A stretch of 64,000 bases of DNA from Ligula intestinalis. Lineage: Eukaryota > Platyhelminthes > Cestoda > Diphyllobothriidea > Diphyllobothriidae. Below the pieces are notes generated by a model. That model was not told the origin of the DNA, searched no databases, and saw only the letters and a program-made list of their open reading frames with translations. Positions 31,774-46,000 of the stretch are shown here, in pieces. The stretch lies in the NCBI GenBank assembly GCA_036362985.1, contig JAYGXS010000005.1:7250803-7314802 (forward strand), given 5' to 3'. The stretch's first letter is position 1, and each line of letters starts with the position of its first letter. Made by a program: the position numbers and the translations under genes.

Positions 31774-32220
31774 GCCTGATGTTTCGGATCCAGCATCAGA
31801 CCAGAGAGCTGCCTCACGTGATAAGTTCGAGGGTGAACGCCCAAAGGCAAGAGAATGGATTTCGCCTTCCGGCGACCGATAACAGTTTATTATAGGGTTA
31901 AGTACGGAAAAACCAAAGCCCAGAATTCTGTAATACGCGACCGGTGGCAAAGGGAGTTGTATGGGTGGGGCGATACGAGGGCGCAGGAGAAAAAGAAATA
32001 CATGAAACAAAAGAAGCAGTAGATAAAATTATTAAAAAAGGCTAATATAAAGCAAGGACAAAACGTGCGACAAGTGAAAAAAAAATCCGAAATGAAAAAA
32101 AATAAATTACCATTACCATCGGTCACACATTACGAAATTCTGGCGTCAGATTTAATGTTGTGCTCACTGGAATGAATTTATTTGTTCGCTGACGTTTCGC
32201 ACAGCTGCCCTTTGTCAAAG
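31774..32220 (-). repeat. PLE tail with two hammerhead-like relics
   Basis: Two minus-strand relics are present. At 31774-31802 CUGAUGC, GGAUCC and CGAAAC are followed by AUCAGGC. At 32188-32220 UUUGACAAAGGGC, GCUGUGC and CGAAAC are followed by GUCAGCG. Both keep the right-hand half of the Penelope hammerhead but have lost or altered the CUGANGA box. They lie 3' of the minus-strand Penelope frame at 32325-32790. Confidence 0.55.
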
Positions 32221-32324
32221 CGTAAACCGTCTTTATCGATTAACTATTTTAATTTATAGCTTCACGTGTTGGCTATGGGTTGATTGAATTTTGTCCGTTC
32301 GCCGCTTGGCCCTCCATGTGGATT

Positions 32325-32790
32325 TTAGCATAGTTTGACGGTAGTCAGTGTTTTGTTTCGTCCCCATGGTAGAATATGCTCTAATCCTGTTCCCTCTTCC
32401 GGTGGTTTCGTCCCAGGGCCGGCTTCGTTTGCAAATCCTAAGTTCGGCTTGACCATGTTCTGTCCTCTACTCACATAATGGCGAAGGACACTCAAGGCCA
32501 CGGGAATATCCAGATGCCTGTTGACGGAGTTAGCGTCTGAGTGCCATGCCTCAAGCGACAGTCTTTCTGCTTTTGAGGTCCCTCGGCCTACGATGATTGG
32601 TCCTTGAATATCGAAGTTGTGGCCAATCTCTCCGATAAGTGTTGCAAGCTGCAAGTTTGGGTCTGCTCTCCGGGCCGCCACTTTGTGTTCGTGCAGGCAG
32701 GTCTGCAATTTGCGCCCTGTTACTCCGACGCAATCGGTTTCCGCTATGACTCCTGCAATAGACTGTTACCCGGCAACCGCGCCTCCTCAA
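32325..32790 (-). pseudogene. Penelope-like element, GIY-YIG C-terminal fragment
   Basis: A minus-strand frame includes VGVTGRKLQTCLHEHK and SLEAWHSDANSVNRHLDIP, the signature order of the Penelope endonuclease end (YVGETGR, LHEH, EAW...NRHIDL). The reverse transcriptase is missing. Downstream it leads into hammerhead-like relics. The GIY half upstream is degraded, so this is a 5'-truncated, inactive copy. Confidence 0.8.
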
Positions 32791-32799
32791 CTACTTCAT

Positions 32800-33708
32800 A
32801 GAACTTGCATTTTCATACGCAGTGGCTTTCTGACCTACCGGTAAGTAACCCCTCAATCTTATCTCTTCTTGTGCCGGCAGTCCCGCCGCAGCCACCCCCA
32901 GCCCCTTCCGGGTAACAAAAACATGGACAAGATCGAAACAACAGCAACTCTCTTTTATATGGATTAATATTATATCGAGAATAAAGTAAAGCAACCACAC
33001 TGCCAGCCAACGACTGACCTTCAGGAGGGCGGGTAAGCAGAGAGTCCGAGGATGCTTAGAGATCACACGAATAATAGGGAGAAACATTTGTAGCCGGTGG
33101 TGGACTGCCTGCCATTACCGCAAGTCGGTATTGGAGCAGAGAGAACGAGGTGGGTAGGGGGGCATGAAATCCGGTAGCATTGGAAAAGCCTACCTCGTAC
33201 ATGGGCAAGGAAGGCAGGAAAAGGCACCAAAACACTTCGGTAAGGGGGAACGTAAAAACTGGTTTTTCCACATACGCACAACCAGCAAAGAAGTGGGATG
33301 GTGTGCGGTCCATCTTTTAACAGCCAGAGTACAGCAAAAAGAGGAGGAATTAAATATTTACGCTAGCGGCGTACAAACACTCCGAGGGAGACGGGGGTGA
33401 GGACGACAGTCGGAGGTGACGACGCTAGTGATGAAAGCACTTCAAGTTAGTGGGCTGCCTCTGAGGTAGAAGGGGAGTAAGACGATATTTGGTGTTTGTG
33501 ATACGTATAAGTGGGGATATGTATATTGGCACAAGCGGACATATCAGTCTCCTATGTACATCCACGCACATTTATAGTGCTTATGTATATGTTATATAAG
33601 TTGGAAGCGCTCGCTACAAGACCCTGAGCATTATGCCTGTCAGGAAGAATAAAACAAAAGTACTGGGTCGCCCAGGCACTTTTGAGAGATGCCTCGCCCC
33701 CCTCCACC
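32800..33708. other. Gene-free stretch downstream of the adaptor gene
   Basis: This region should contain the 3' UTR of the minus-strand adaptor gene. No exact minus-strand AATAAA was seen in it, so the polyadenylation site is not placed. The short frames have no family. Confidence 0.4.
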
Positions 33709-34023
33709 CTACTTCCGGGGTGCTGCGGGACCGTTGTAGCCCATGTTCGAGTGGTAGACCTTGTCATCGCTCTCTTGTGCGTAGGGCAGTGCAGAGTTGG
33801 TGCGTGACTGTGGCACCTCACCTGCGGCCGTCATGGCTATGGGCTCACCGCTCAGCAGCTTGGAGTCGATCTGCATGATGACCTTTCGCATGCGACCCAG
33901 CTCCACAGAATCGGCGGCGCGGACTTTCTTCAGCTCATCCACCTCCTGCATCAGAGTGTGCATTCGGTCCACGAGGGCATTGTGGCCACGTGCAAACTCC
34001 GCCTTCAGATTGCCCTGTGACTC
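33709..34023 (-). CDS. SH3KBP1/CD2AP-like: Adaptor gene exon 8 (last coding exon)
   Basis: 315 bp, phase 0, opening after a strong acceptor (CTCCTTTTCAG) and ending at TAG (33711-33709). Residues 366-469. The first ~55 residues continue the coiled coil (heptad Leu/Met/Val in LVDRMHTLMQEVDEL and VELGRMRKVIMQI); the tail is polar and unstructured. This matches the dimerising C-terminus of CIN85/CD2AP. Confidence 0.85.
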   Translation of the reverse strand, partial: ESQGNLKAEFARGHNALVDRMHTLMQEVDELKKVRAADSVELGRMRKVIMQIDSKLLSGEPIAMTAAGEVPQSRTNSALPYAQESDDKVYHSNMGYNGPAAPRK

Positions 34024-37000
34024 CTGAAAAGGAGAAAGAAGAAGACGTTAGGTCGTCTCCATATGGCCCAAAGTACAGTAGATCCCCTTGAGCACATAAA
34101 ATGTGAAACTAAGCTCTGATAGGTGTTTCCGATTCGAACAAACCACTTAAGTAGGGTTGCAGTATTGTTTATCGTGCAGCCTAATTCTTAGATTTTGCAT
34201 TCATGCGACGATGCCGGCTTCTGAATAAACCTCTTTCTGGCTGCCTGTAAAAAGCATTGGTTTTCAACGCCGTTATAAATTCAGATACATTTTATAGAAA
34301 ACATGCATGCACAGGGCATGCAAATTACACCTTCATCTACTTTTTACGGTAGGAAAAGGAATTTTTCGGTCTTAAAAAGCTTTCCAAATTGTGGACTCAC
34401 CCCTACCCTTTTTCATTTTATTGGAATACAAATAATGCTCGCTCGTTGTTGATGATGATGGCCTCCTGCACGAGACCGAAAGCTCAGCCACCAACACGTA
34501 CTGTTCCAGTGGTCTCGCCTTCACCTTCTTGCTACCAAGAACCTAGGGCTCGCATATTCGCTTCCATTTGTTCCCTCTTTCCGTAATGGCTTATTTGAAT
34601 GTTGGCATAAAATCCGCGAATACTGTTCTTGGCCTTAGATTCTAGGTGGGTCATCCTTGTCACACGCAGAACCATTTAAAGACTCAGCGCCACGGTGTAT
34701 ATAAAGTCGACTAACACAACTCGGGTGCTTAAATGCCATAGCAACGACGCAAAGGCACACAAACGAGGCTGTGTTAGAGCACTCTTCCAAGGATGAAAAG
34801 AGATCGCGTGTTCATCTTCTTTGCCACAAGAACCTGTGGCTCACATATTCGTTTCTATTCGTGAGATGTAAGGCTGTGCGGTGGGCCCGTGGCACTAGCA
34901 GTTTTTACTTGACTCACAACATACCACTGTTCTATAGATCCCGTGATCGAATACCGGTTCCACACAGCTGGACTTTTCAGTAACTTTGGATTTTTCGGTT
35001 TTTCCGCGAGTAGGACACCTCACGGGAGAGTTAGGGGAATTAAGAGTGTCTTCTGATCTGTTTAAAACTGTATGTAATGGGTTAGATGGTGCAGGTAAAT
35101 GAGTATTTTCACCTACGTGAAGTATAAATTTAGACAATCAGAGTAGTACGTAGTGGGGTCGTAGGTGTCCAAACGTACGTTACGCAACGAAACAGGCATC
35201 CTACTAGGAAACTGTGAGAAAACATGTAGGAGCGATTCTATGAACTGAATTTGGCTGAAGAAAAAAGACGATACTGATGAAATCGATCAAACACCCGAAA
35301 AATCACGAGACGCACAGATGTGGATTCAATGAGAAAAGACGAAGCGGTGAATGGAAATCAAGGATGCCCCAATTACTCGTGGCAGTAGTTACAATGACCG
35401 ACCCAGTCAACACGTCTTAGGCGGTCGGCATCAGATTTATGAGCGGATTGAAGATCGTGGGACCCGGGATGCTCCCTTAAGATAGGCTTATGACACATGC
35501 GCTCACATTTTCACTTGGCCCAATCACCGGCCAGGAACAGCTTCACGCGAGGACCCCTTTGAGGACAAATTCTGACGGCAAATCGAATCAGCGCATCGCA
35601 GCTGAGGAGGACGCAGTGGTGAGGTTGGGTTCCTGGTCGATTTTAATGCCATGACACGAGAGGACTCGAAATCGAAGGGCAAGCAACATGGAGGGAGAAA
35701 CCAAGGTGATTATTCTAGACGCTCACGTGGACTTCGGTGACTGTTCTGCAATAAAAGATCTGAATCAGCCGTAAATATTTTGAGGACGCGCCATCATGCA
35801 GTAGAAGCGATTGCAGGAAATACAGAAACAAATTCGATGATGGAAACGAGAGTGAGCGGCTACTGATAACACTAGTGGTGCCCAGGCAAAGCAAGAAATG
35901 CTGGTAAGCACACCTCCGAACCGGCCGAAAGCTGAGACGTTCCCTTGTACGCACGCCACGCGAAGAGCTACGGCAGATAGCTGGTCCGGCTATTCTACGG
36001 CACAGCAAAAGCAAGTTAGCACCTGTTTACGCTATTTGGCGGTTTTCTTTTGTCCTGACAGCGTTCCCGTCGCAGTAGGTACACGCTCTTCATAATTCGA
36101 TCGGGATGCAATTTACAGCTGTCCACTTGGAAAAGTGGTTCCCGTTAACGGGTTCGACCAACCAACGATGAAGTATTATCAACAAGAAAGTCGCACTAGA
36201 CAAACGCAGTGGGAAGAGGGAAAAGGAAGGAAAGCAAGCTCACCCTAACAGACTCAAGCTGCCTGCCGAAGTCGGCGCAGAATCCATCTATCTTGTCCTT
36301 GTTCTCCTTCTTGAGGCGGTCTATAGCAGAGGTGAGTTGCGACAGTTGGACAGAGTAGGCTCGCAGCTGTTCCTCTTGCTCGCGCATAGTCTGTTGAAGG
36401 TCATGCAACTGTTTGGAGCCAACGTCGTTGGTGCGGAGGCTGTCCACCCTAGAAACGCTGGATCCTTCGCGAAGGAAGCAAATAAGACTGCCGTTACAGG
36501 CTGATGTACACAAGATGCATTCAATAATTGCTTGAACGTGGAGTTTGCTCCAGTGCGCAAAAGGGCTGAATAATGAGCCTAAATGACTGCAACCTCACGC
36601 ATTCAATGTGGACATCTCAGAAAAGCGGCAAATCACTACTTCCTAATAAGAGTTTTCAGCTAACGATATTTCACCGAAAACGTCTATTCTGGACTTCCAG
36701 ATATGACTTTCGGCATCATCTAACCGGTTAACAATGAATGCCGTCAGACATGTACGGGCTAGGGCGGTATTTTGAGCTTTCTGCTTATCTTAAGTGATTG
36801 GTGAAGAACAGAATTGCAAGGGAAAGCAGAAAATATGGAGCACATCAGTGGTGGAGGGAGGGACGACGTGCATCTATCGGTACATTCAAGACGACACGAG
36901 ATGATGTTTCTATAGCCTATGCCCGTTTGGCGCACAGTTCTCATATGGCTCTACCCAGGTTTGCTGAGCGCAGCTGATAGGCGAGAGAAATCCAGTGCGT

Positions 37001-40000
37001 ACTATCGAAGTCTCCTCTAAACTTTCGGTAGATCGCAGTTAGAAGACGAAATGCCAACATGGATGCCGTATACGAAGAAACACGTGAGCCAATCGAGCAG
37101 ATGCAACGAAGGGCAGCAAAACTGCTGGACGGTCTTAGGACTCTGTCTTATTCTGAAATACTGATTAAGTTTAAATTATTTCTCCTATCCTATAGGTAAA
37201 TGAGGTGCAACCTGCTATGGAAATTTCGTATTATCTACAGACATTCCTGTTCGGTGAAATCCGAAGACTTCTTTGATGCTTAAAACACGACTCACTTCCG
37301 CGGCCATTCGTACTAGGCCAAACGTGAAGGTACATAGCTGGATCCACGAAAATTTTTGTTCAGTCAGCGGGTGCTTCGATCGTGGAACCCTCCCCTAAGC
37401 GAGATAGTGACGTCGGATACCGTTGATGTGTTCAAACACCAGGTGGACCCCTTAACTTTTGATAAGTAAAGACTCACCGCAGGAATTTCTCCGGCCAGCC
37501 AGGACCTGTGCTTCAGGATTTCAATTTACATGTACCACACCACTATATAGTTTCTGCAAAAAAATTCTCCCGTAAACCTTAAATATGCCTATATTGCCTG
37601 CGGTCTGCATATCATTGCAGTTTCTTTTTTATTTCGACTGTACATGAATAGGGCTATAAAGGGCTAATGCCCACCAAAAAAGCCAGAAAGGTCAGTAAAG
37701 TTTCCTTTGCCTTTGTCTTTAATCCCCTGTATGCTCCAAGATACAATGGGGCAAGTAGGTTCCATAATCTCATTAGTGATCGCCTCTGTAAAGGTAATTA
37801 ACATTTCCGACCGCAAGCGAAAGAGGAAGAGACCCGTGGCTCGATGACAAAGCGTCCGGTTCAATGACCAAAGAGCCCGCGGTCGAAGACCGGGTGATCA
37901 AAACATGGGGTTGGGTATGACCACCTTATGACTAAGAAGTCAGAAATTGTCATTCCAGTCTCCTTTGCTTTCGCCGGTAATCCCCATTTGCAACCATTTA
38001 TGGCACCACCTACATAGGGTTTGGCAAATGTGTTACTGTTACGACCCACGCCTTGTACTTTTAATTAGAACGACAGTGAATAGCCGACCCCGGTTCCCAA
38101 AGCCCGGTACGAACGAGACAAAGAGAAGGCGAGCACGAGACAGTGCGTGTATTTAGACAGCACACGTTAGCGCAAGCCGTTCTCACACAAAGGTTGAATG
38201 TAGTTAGGGGAGAACGTGACAGACATAACCAAGTCAATGGGCCAATCGGAATTGAGTAGACGAGATTGGCCGCAACGAGGTGCTCTTGTGACGCCTTGTG
38301 TGGGAATAGCGGCATTCTCAACAGCTACTCGAGACTTTTAACGAGTCAGGGCGATTGAATGACAAAGTAGAGTAAACTCAATAGAGAGATTACTAGTTTA
38401 TATGGAGGGACAGGCTTGGACAACATACCTCTTGTACGATTGCCAGGTGTTGTGGATGAGCCCTTGATGGGAGTGGATGCCGCCTCCGGGTCGGACCTAT
38501 TTTGGGCCTTTCGAATAGTCGTCGGGCTCGTAACGGCGGGTTGCTTACTCGCGGCATCGGTACGCTGACCGAGGCTGCCCTTGAAAGTGCAATAAACCTG
38601 TTTATATAGAAGAAACCTGGAAAACGAAGCATCGGAAAATGTGTACTCTATTGCTGTTACTTCTAAGGATGTGATAATAAATTATGAAGCCTACTGTCGA
38701 TAAGAAACAGACAACTATTGCTGAGACGGTTCGCAACATCAAATTTGTTAGGAGCCGTCCTTGCTTGCTCGCATGAAGCCCCCAGACGCTCTCATGCCAC
38801 GCTATTGGTCTGCCCACACACACAAAACATGTGGTGATACAGCGCAGCGCAGAGCTGCGGCTAGGCTTAAGACTAACATGCCAGTCGGATGAATCAGACA
38901 GCCAATCAAGTCTCTGCTTGCTCAAGGACACACTCTGATTAGGCCGATCTTGCAACGCTTGCTTGCTTAAATATCCTGTACTAGGTACGCAACAAGGACT
39001 TCCCTTCTTGCGCCCTTGTCTCCTTGCGGATTGAAACAAAGCGCCTGGGACGGCAGAAATATTGGCTTTTGGCAACATTACAGCACCCTCGGCTTCCAAA
39101 GTTAGGTCGTGACCCAGCAGATGTCAATCAGTGTTCGCGACATCAGACTAGCCTCGAAACATGCCTAGCCCACCACACTGAAACACACACACGGTCGCAG
39201 CCTCTTGATTGAAAATTTCTCACAGGGAAACTGACTTTGTAGGTGATATTCTACCGGTAAATTAGATGATTCCTGTCAGCATGGGCTCTATATGTGAAAA
39301 TAAATCACTCTTAAAAACCCAGAACGGGCACTATATCAAGTCTAAATCACTTCGACAGTTTCTGTCAGGTGTTCTCGCGACCGTGGAAAAATGAATTTAC
39401 GTTGCGTCATTGAATGAGTGACAGTCAGATTTGATTCCACGGCGCCATACAAACACAAACAGTTGATCATTCTTAAAAAAGACTGAACAGAAGAGTGCTC
39501 CATGCAAGCAGATCTATACAGTAAGCATAAAGGGCATCCTGCAGGCAGTATTGACTACAGTCCTTACAAAACATATCTAGCACAAACAGGCCAATAGTAT
39601 ATTTGAACCTGATCACTTTGCTATCAGTTTTAAATCGCCGGGGAGTGTCTGCTCTCATACTAAGAAGTCCCTAGAAAACGGGTAATGTATCAGCTAGAAG
39701 ACGGTAAGGGCAAATTGGGGGAGACAGCTTAACGAGCAAATTTTCCTTTTCAGCAGAAAATATACAGCCAGGAACTTCGGCTTGGTAATTGAGAGACTTA
39801 CGGAGGTCGCACTTCCAGGAGCTCTGCCGGATGCACGTTTGCTGCCCGGGCGCCCCCGATCGGCGCTAGCAGGGGAGACATCAGTCATCTCACCGCCTGG
39901 TTTCTTAGACATACCTGTAGCCAGAAAAAGCAGAGAAAAATGATTGGCTGTACGTAATGCAACCTTCGAAAAATGTACTCTGTCAATCGGAAAACCAGAA

Positions 40001-43000
40001 TAAGGGGGGGGGGAAGAAATACGGGTGTTATCTCAGACGTTGCTCGCGGCAGTCATAGTCAAATGAGGTCAACAGTAGACGCCACAACGAGTCTTTGTTC
40101 AGTGGTACGCACTAATCGAGGCACCGTCCTCTCAAAAAGCAAGACTGACGTTCAAACGCGACACTTCTACCGATCTCTTCATATATGCTGAATGTGCGCG
40201 CAAATACTCGATGCGGGCGCAAAAGCAGTCTAAAGGGTTCCATTGCGTAGCTTAATTAATCTTATCATTCGGGCTGGCCCTGAAAGAGCCTCGATCGTAC
40301 AGGCACACAGTTGCTGAGGTGGAGGTTGGAAAAGATCTCAAGTAATAGGCTATAAATACGTGCTTCGCACCAGGTAAGGTAAATTAACATACGGGTCCAC
40401 TGACCTGTTCTGCGGTCAAGAGTTTCTAAAAACGCAATAATGAAAGACGTGGCCTTAAATTAGGACGGCTTGATCTCACGACTGCGCCTTTAAAACGCGA
40501 AATATGCCTGGACTGTCATTCTCATTTGTCAGCGGCAAAAACAACCATGAGCAAAATGCTTTTTTATTTGGCGGAAAACAGAATATCCACTCGCTGTTAA
40601 TCGTCTCCAGAAGATGCGATTAGAGACAGCGAGTAAGTCACCAGGTCATCCGAAAAGTCTGGCTAAGCCACAACTCACTGGAGAGGGGATGCTTGGATTG
40701 TGAGGGGGGTAGTTGCTGGATTTGAAAGTAAATGACTCAATCTGTCCCTCCAGCACGGCAGTCTTAGGTCTCAGAACTATGCATATCCGGAGAGGCGGAA
40801 ACGACAGGAACTACTGCTTGGCGTCTCGGTTGGGGTGATGCCGATGTAATGAAACGCGCTTTTACGAAGTTAATTGAATAAACTACTTACTGCGACCCGG
40901 GACCATGCTTGTGAGCGGCTCTAATTACGGTTATGAACAGGCAGAGAAGCTGGGGAAAAATGCAAAAAGATTGAAATAGGGACAAAGCCAGACCGTTATG
41001 TCTCCAGTTAAGGACATTCTTAAAAGGTGCCTCAGGTGACATCCCCAAGTGAACTGTCAAACGAATGCACCATGGGCTATGCGCATTTAAATTCATCTTT
41101 TGTTAGCGAGGTTCGAGCTGAGGTTTGAAGCTCTACTATGTTAAATGGGCGCGGAGCGTCAACTGGGCACGTTAAAAGTAGGCTCCACTAAAAAGTCACT
41201 GCAAGAGCAAACCACGCATTACTGATGTCTATTTCTAGGTGAAGGTGGTGAATACAGTATCTCGTGTGCACTAGACAAAGGTGGCTTGGAAAGACAGTTT
41301 CTTCGCCTAATAGGAGTTTTTGGTGAGATCCTCTATCGAGCTGGAACAATACGCAGATACCTAGAGGTTGGCGGGACAAATAAAAATAACCGATGGCCAG
41401 TTCTGACCTATAAGCCGTCATCAGCCAGCCATATCTAGCCCTAAGTGGTGCACTACCTGAACCTCGACTCTATGACCTGATAGTTCGACCGTCGGTTCCA
41501 ACGACGTCCATCGTATGCTTCACAGCAGGGTGGTGCAGGGACGGTGACTTCCGCATGAATTAGTTTTAAGTGATGGTGGACTTGCTTAGCATCTACCACA
41601 CTCTCTCCCCTCACTCACTGCGTCAAGATAAAGTCGAGAAGACAGAATGTGGGATCGGGCTTCGTCCACAGCTCCGAAAAATTGTGGACCAAGTCCGTCC
41701 CGACGTGGCCTATTGAGTAGAAGGCAAGCGCAATAGCCACTGGGCCACGAGCTTGTTGTCTTGTCAGTTTAGAGTTCATGCATTAGTGATAGGGGAAAGT
41801 TTGCAGAAAAGAGCCGCAATTCGGTTGATGCTCTGTAGAGGCATTACAACGACTCATTCCACTAATCTCAGACTGGCAGTCACCTACGAGAACCCGACCG
41901 GCGCAAGTGAGGACGCCCACCGCATGTCCCACTGGTAAGGCGCAGCATCGGTTACTTACGCGCAAATAAGTCGACAGTGAGGCTGATTTGGACGGCATCT
42001 ACTATACTTACGTCAACCCTATTACGATAAATACAAGACCGGAGGTAGGCCCAGGCTCATTGGGGGATAAAGTTTGTTCAAACATGTCACGTTTACGACT
42101 CAGTCTGCATTCTAGATGTACCAGATCAGTTTGGAGCTCAGATTGTTAGTGCTCCAGAGGTCAAATTAAGCAGGAGCTATTCCTATCCGACACTTGTAGA
42201 CACCGACTTATCCCGTCTTCTGGAGGTCTTTCAAGCCACGACTTTTAGCGCATTTAGATAGATTCAGTTCCAACACATAGTGGGCAATGAGCCTAGGGGC
42301 CATGAGGATGGACTGACCAGTTTCGGTCTCATTATATGCTCTTCCACGTACCAGACGACTAGTCGAGCCTGCAAGATAATGGCTGACAGGATTTTTTACG
42401 CATATCCACCAGTAGTCATTGGTTGGCGCGGACTCGGCAAAGCGCGTTGGGGGGACCGAGGGAGTTACTTACGTTAAGGTGCTACCAAAATTAGGCTCAG
42501 CTAAATGAATGATTGGGTGCCCAGGATACGATGGTGGCGTCGGCGTCTAAAAAGTTAAGTCCCCATGGTTGCAGTAACCATATAATCAGCTTGCAGACCT
42601 CTGCAGCAGAAAATAGACTAGCATTCAAAATTAAGTGTGCAAATTGCGTTTCAGTACGAACTGAAAAACTGCAGGGGGCTAGAGCGCAATACCGTTCGGG
42701 GAGGGGCGCATTATTTGAAATTAATTGAATGTAAAAAAAATAGTGCAACTCACCATGTTCGCCAGCGCGACCGGTGGAGTCGAGAGCGAGGGCACTGCCG
42801 CCAGCACTACCACTTCCTTTTGCAGCATAGGGATCATTTGCGGGCCTATTCCAGGCATTATTAACGGTCGAGGAGAGGCGGCTGGCATGGCCACCCCGGG
42901 AAGCTGCCGTGTCATTTGAACGAGCCGGTGAAGAATTCTGGAAAGGAAGACGATTAAACTTGAGCAAAGGGCGAATAACAGAAGAATTTCAGATCCAACC

Positions 43001-46000
43001 ATTTCTTTAGCACAAAAATTCAGTGACCTCTCGTGCTCTACGGGGAACAAAAATGTCAGAAAGGTAAAGGACATATCAACAAGTCAGACTTTACTTGTAT
43101 TTGTACTTGATACGGCTGTGATCATGGCTGATCTAGCTGGAATCAACGGTGTCACGGACAGTACCTATCCACGTGTGACGATTTGCGACAGCGGATCTGG
43201 AAAGCTCGACGCGTTCTCTTCGCCAGCGACGAAGACCGAAAACCACAGGTCTGAGAACTATTTCCATGTCTTTAGAACGGTGGCGAGCCAAAGCTTGAAT
43301 TGCTCTCCTCTTTGACACCGTCGGTGGGTTGTGACGCTGGATCGAGGGCAGCATGGCAAAGCTCGCGAAGCGGACGACGGAGGACATGTTTACATTACCT
43401 CAGTCGACTTCCTTAGATGTCCTGAGATATATTCGCGATACTATCACAGCGAATGCGGACTGTCTCACTTGAGATGAAGTCGGTATACTCCACTCGAAGG
43501 ATAATACTCAGGCAGCGGTGATCAAATACTTCCAGTCTTCGCTATTTTAAGCCCAGCATTAACCGCCAAAGAAGAGGAACTGAGCGGATATTAGAGAAAG
43601 GTAATCCACACGAGATGCCAAAATTCATACTGAATCCCTAAGGCTTACGGTGGATGGAACCAATGTGCGTTATATGTGTGCCCAGTTCGAAAAAGGCTAT
43701 ATTGAAAAGTTCAAATAAAGTGAGAAATCGCGTAGCACATACATTTATAGACACAATGCCTTTAAAAATTCACCATTTTCAGGACTGGGTAATCTTGAAG
43801 TAAAGGGGCACTGTGTTTTATCGGAGAAATGCCTCATGCTCTTCAAAGCAAGACTTCCTTTAAAATATCGATAGTTGCCACCGAAAAGTCGCACTTGGCA
43901 GCCTATTGGGCGACATTCTTATAAGTAAATAAAAAAGAACACTATAGACTTCTCCCAACGATAAGTGCTATGGCAGCTGGGGTAAATATAGTGAAAATAT
44001 TATGTTCTGTAACGTTTTGTACACATGACATGACAAGAGAAAACACTGGGCAAGTTGTGTTGTTATAAACCTGAGGTGTCTCAAGGCCACCAAATACGGT
44101 GTCGGGGGCTTAGAAATAGGCGAACATGATAAACCATAGAGCCCGGGTGAGCAGTATGGCATAAATGACCGAATTCCGTGGGCCAAGAGACGACACTAGG
44201 TGCGCTAACACAAATGACCGTTTGGGAGGGAAGAGGAATCCTTTATCTCTAGCGGCTACTCCTGGGCTGAAGCAAAATTAATGTAAATCTTTCAGCATTT
44301 AAAATGGAAAGACGGTGTCAAGAGATCAGTGAGTCATAGGAATCCGGATGTGGTCAGTGGCTTGAGGACAGAGTATCCAGATAAATTTTTCTTTTAAAAT
44401 GTACGCGAGAGTAGAACCGCTCCTCTGATTCTATGAAAACCTGGTGCAAGTCGCGTGTGACGCGCAAAAACGGGCTTTCGGTTGTCAGCCGCTGCTCCCG
44501 AGTCCGCTTCCGGTCGTCTTGACGGTCTTGCCAGCGGCCCAAATGGGTGAGAGAAAAGTGTGGCAGATGCTGTGCAAGTCTTCACTTTAAACCTATCATA
44601 TTCTAGGGCACACAGTAAACATCTTCGCATTAAGGTTTGACTGCCATCAAGGAAATAGTCCTCAGTGGTGGATGGGATTTGGCTGAACATATTGCAAATC
44701 TATACCCTTAATTCTGTTACCTCCCAAATACACCTGAAAGTAAACTCAAGAGATGGGAAGGTCCAGAACGCCAAACCCCTTCTGATGAAGGAATCTTCTC
44801 TTACATCCTTAAAAGAAGACCCAGGTATGATTGTCTTCGCATCAAACTCACAGACGTTCTTGACATTCAAAAGAAAAATAAAGGGAGCTGATCTCTGTTG
44901 ATATTGGCAAGCAAGCACGTGAATGACGTCGTTGTAAAATTACAAAGACTGGCCAATTCAAAAGATATCCAGACCAGAAGTAGGAAAATGACAGTTGAAA
45001 GAGCTTACCTGCGCTTCAGACAAAAGCTTCTGTACTTCCGGCTTGTTTGGATCTAACAGTTCGACAAAATTGTCTGGAAAGACACCCATCTTTTTGGTTT
45101 TCAGATTCTGTCCACGCCACCATCCTTCCTCGGAAAGATTACGATCGAGGACTTGGATGATTTCACCCACTTGCAGCTCCAATTCGTCCGGCTGCTCGGG
45201 AGTGTACTGAAACATGACCCTCACCCATTCGCCCTTGGGTGCCGCATCTGTAGGCGGTAAAGCTAACATCGAAGAGAAGAAGCAAACAAAAAAGGAGAAT
45301 AACCGCATCACATAGGCACAACGCAGACAAGATAACGCGACGATCAACCAAACAGTATGATAACATTTAGATTGACCTAACTGTCCAACACTTAAAAGGC
45401 GAAGGCTAGCAACCTGGATCTACTTTTCGCCTGGCCAACAGCAATTTTTACAAAAAACGACTTTGGCTCAGTCAGTGCTATAAGTATCTCTTTCAATAGG
45501 AGTATCAGCCTGCAGGCTAAGATGGCGTGCAGAGCCAAAATAAGCACTTTTAGATGTAACTGTTGGTCTAACTATTAACATTCACAAGACCAAGTTCCTG
45601 ACTAGCTATTTTGGCACAGTACAACCAGTTTATCAGTGGTCAACTTATCGAAGAAGTTAGTTGCTTCTACCATTTGGGCTTTAATATACTAGCTAGCGGA
45701 CAGGCTATAACACAAATCATGAACCGAATCGCGCATGCTCGAAATGCATTTAGGCTACTAGCCAGAACATTCTGGTGTCGCTCAGACATCAGTTTATGTA
45801 TTAAGCTGTTGATATATAGAGCATCCATCAGGCCGGTGTTAGTATATACTTACGAAACATGGCCAGTCAGAAAGACAGACCTTTCTTCGCTCGAAGCTTT
45901 CGACTGTTGGCGTCTCCGACGCATCTAAAAATTTTTTGGCAGGATCGACTTTTCAATTTTGAGCTATATCGCAGAAGTTTCCAACTACCAAGTCTAGCGT

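Noticed and set aside
36244..36448. Shorter form of adaptor exon 7 using acceptor TTTCTAG
   Set aside because: It would shift the reading frame relative to exon 6. The acceptor at 36465 keeps phase.
38602..39099. Minus-strand frame of 165 codons inside adaptor intron 5
   Set aside because: No family resemblance, no splice pattern, and it lies between two phase-matched exons of the adaptor gene.
44700..44918. Possible extra adaptor exon before donor GTAACA
   Set aside because: No acceptor with a good pyrimidine tract gives a phase-neutral exon, and the peptide is not SH3-like. Exons 3 and 4 already join in phase.
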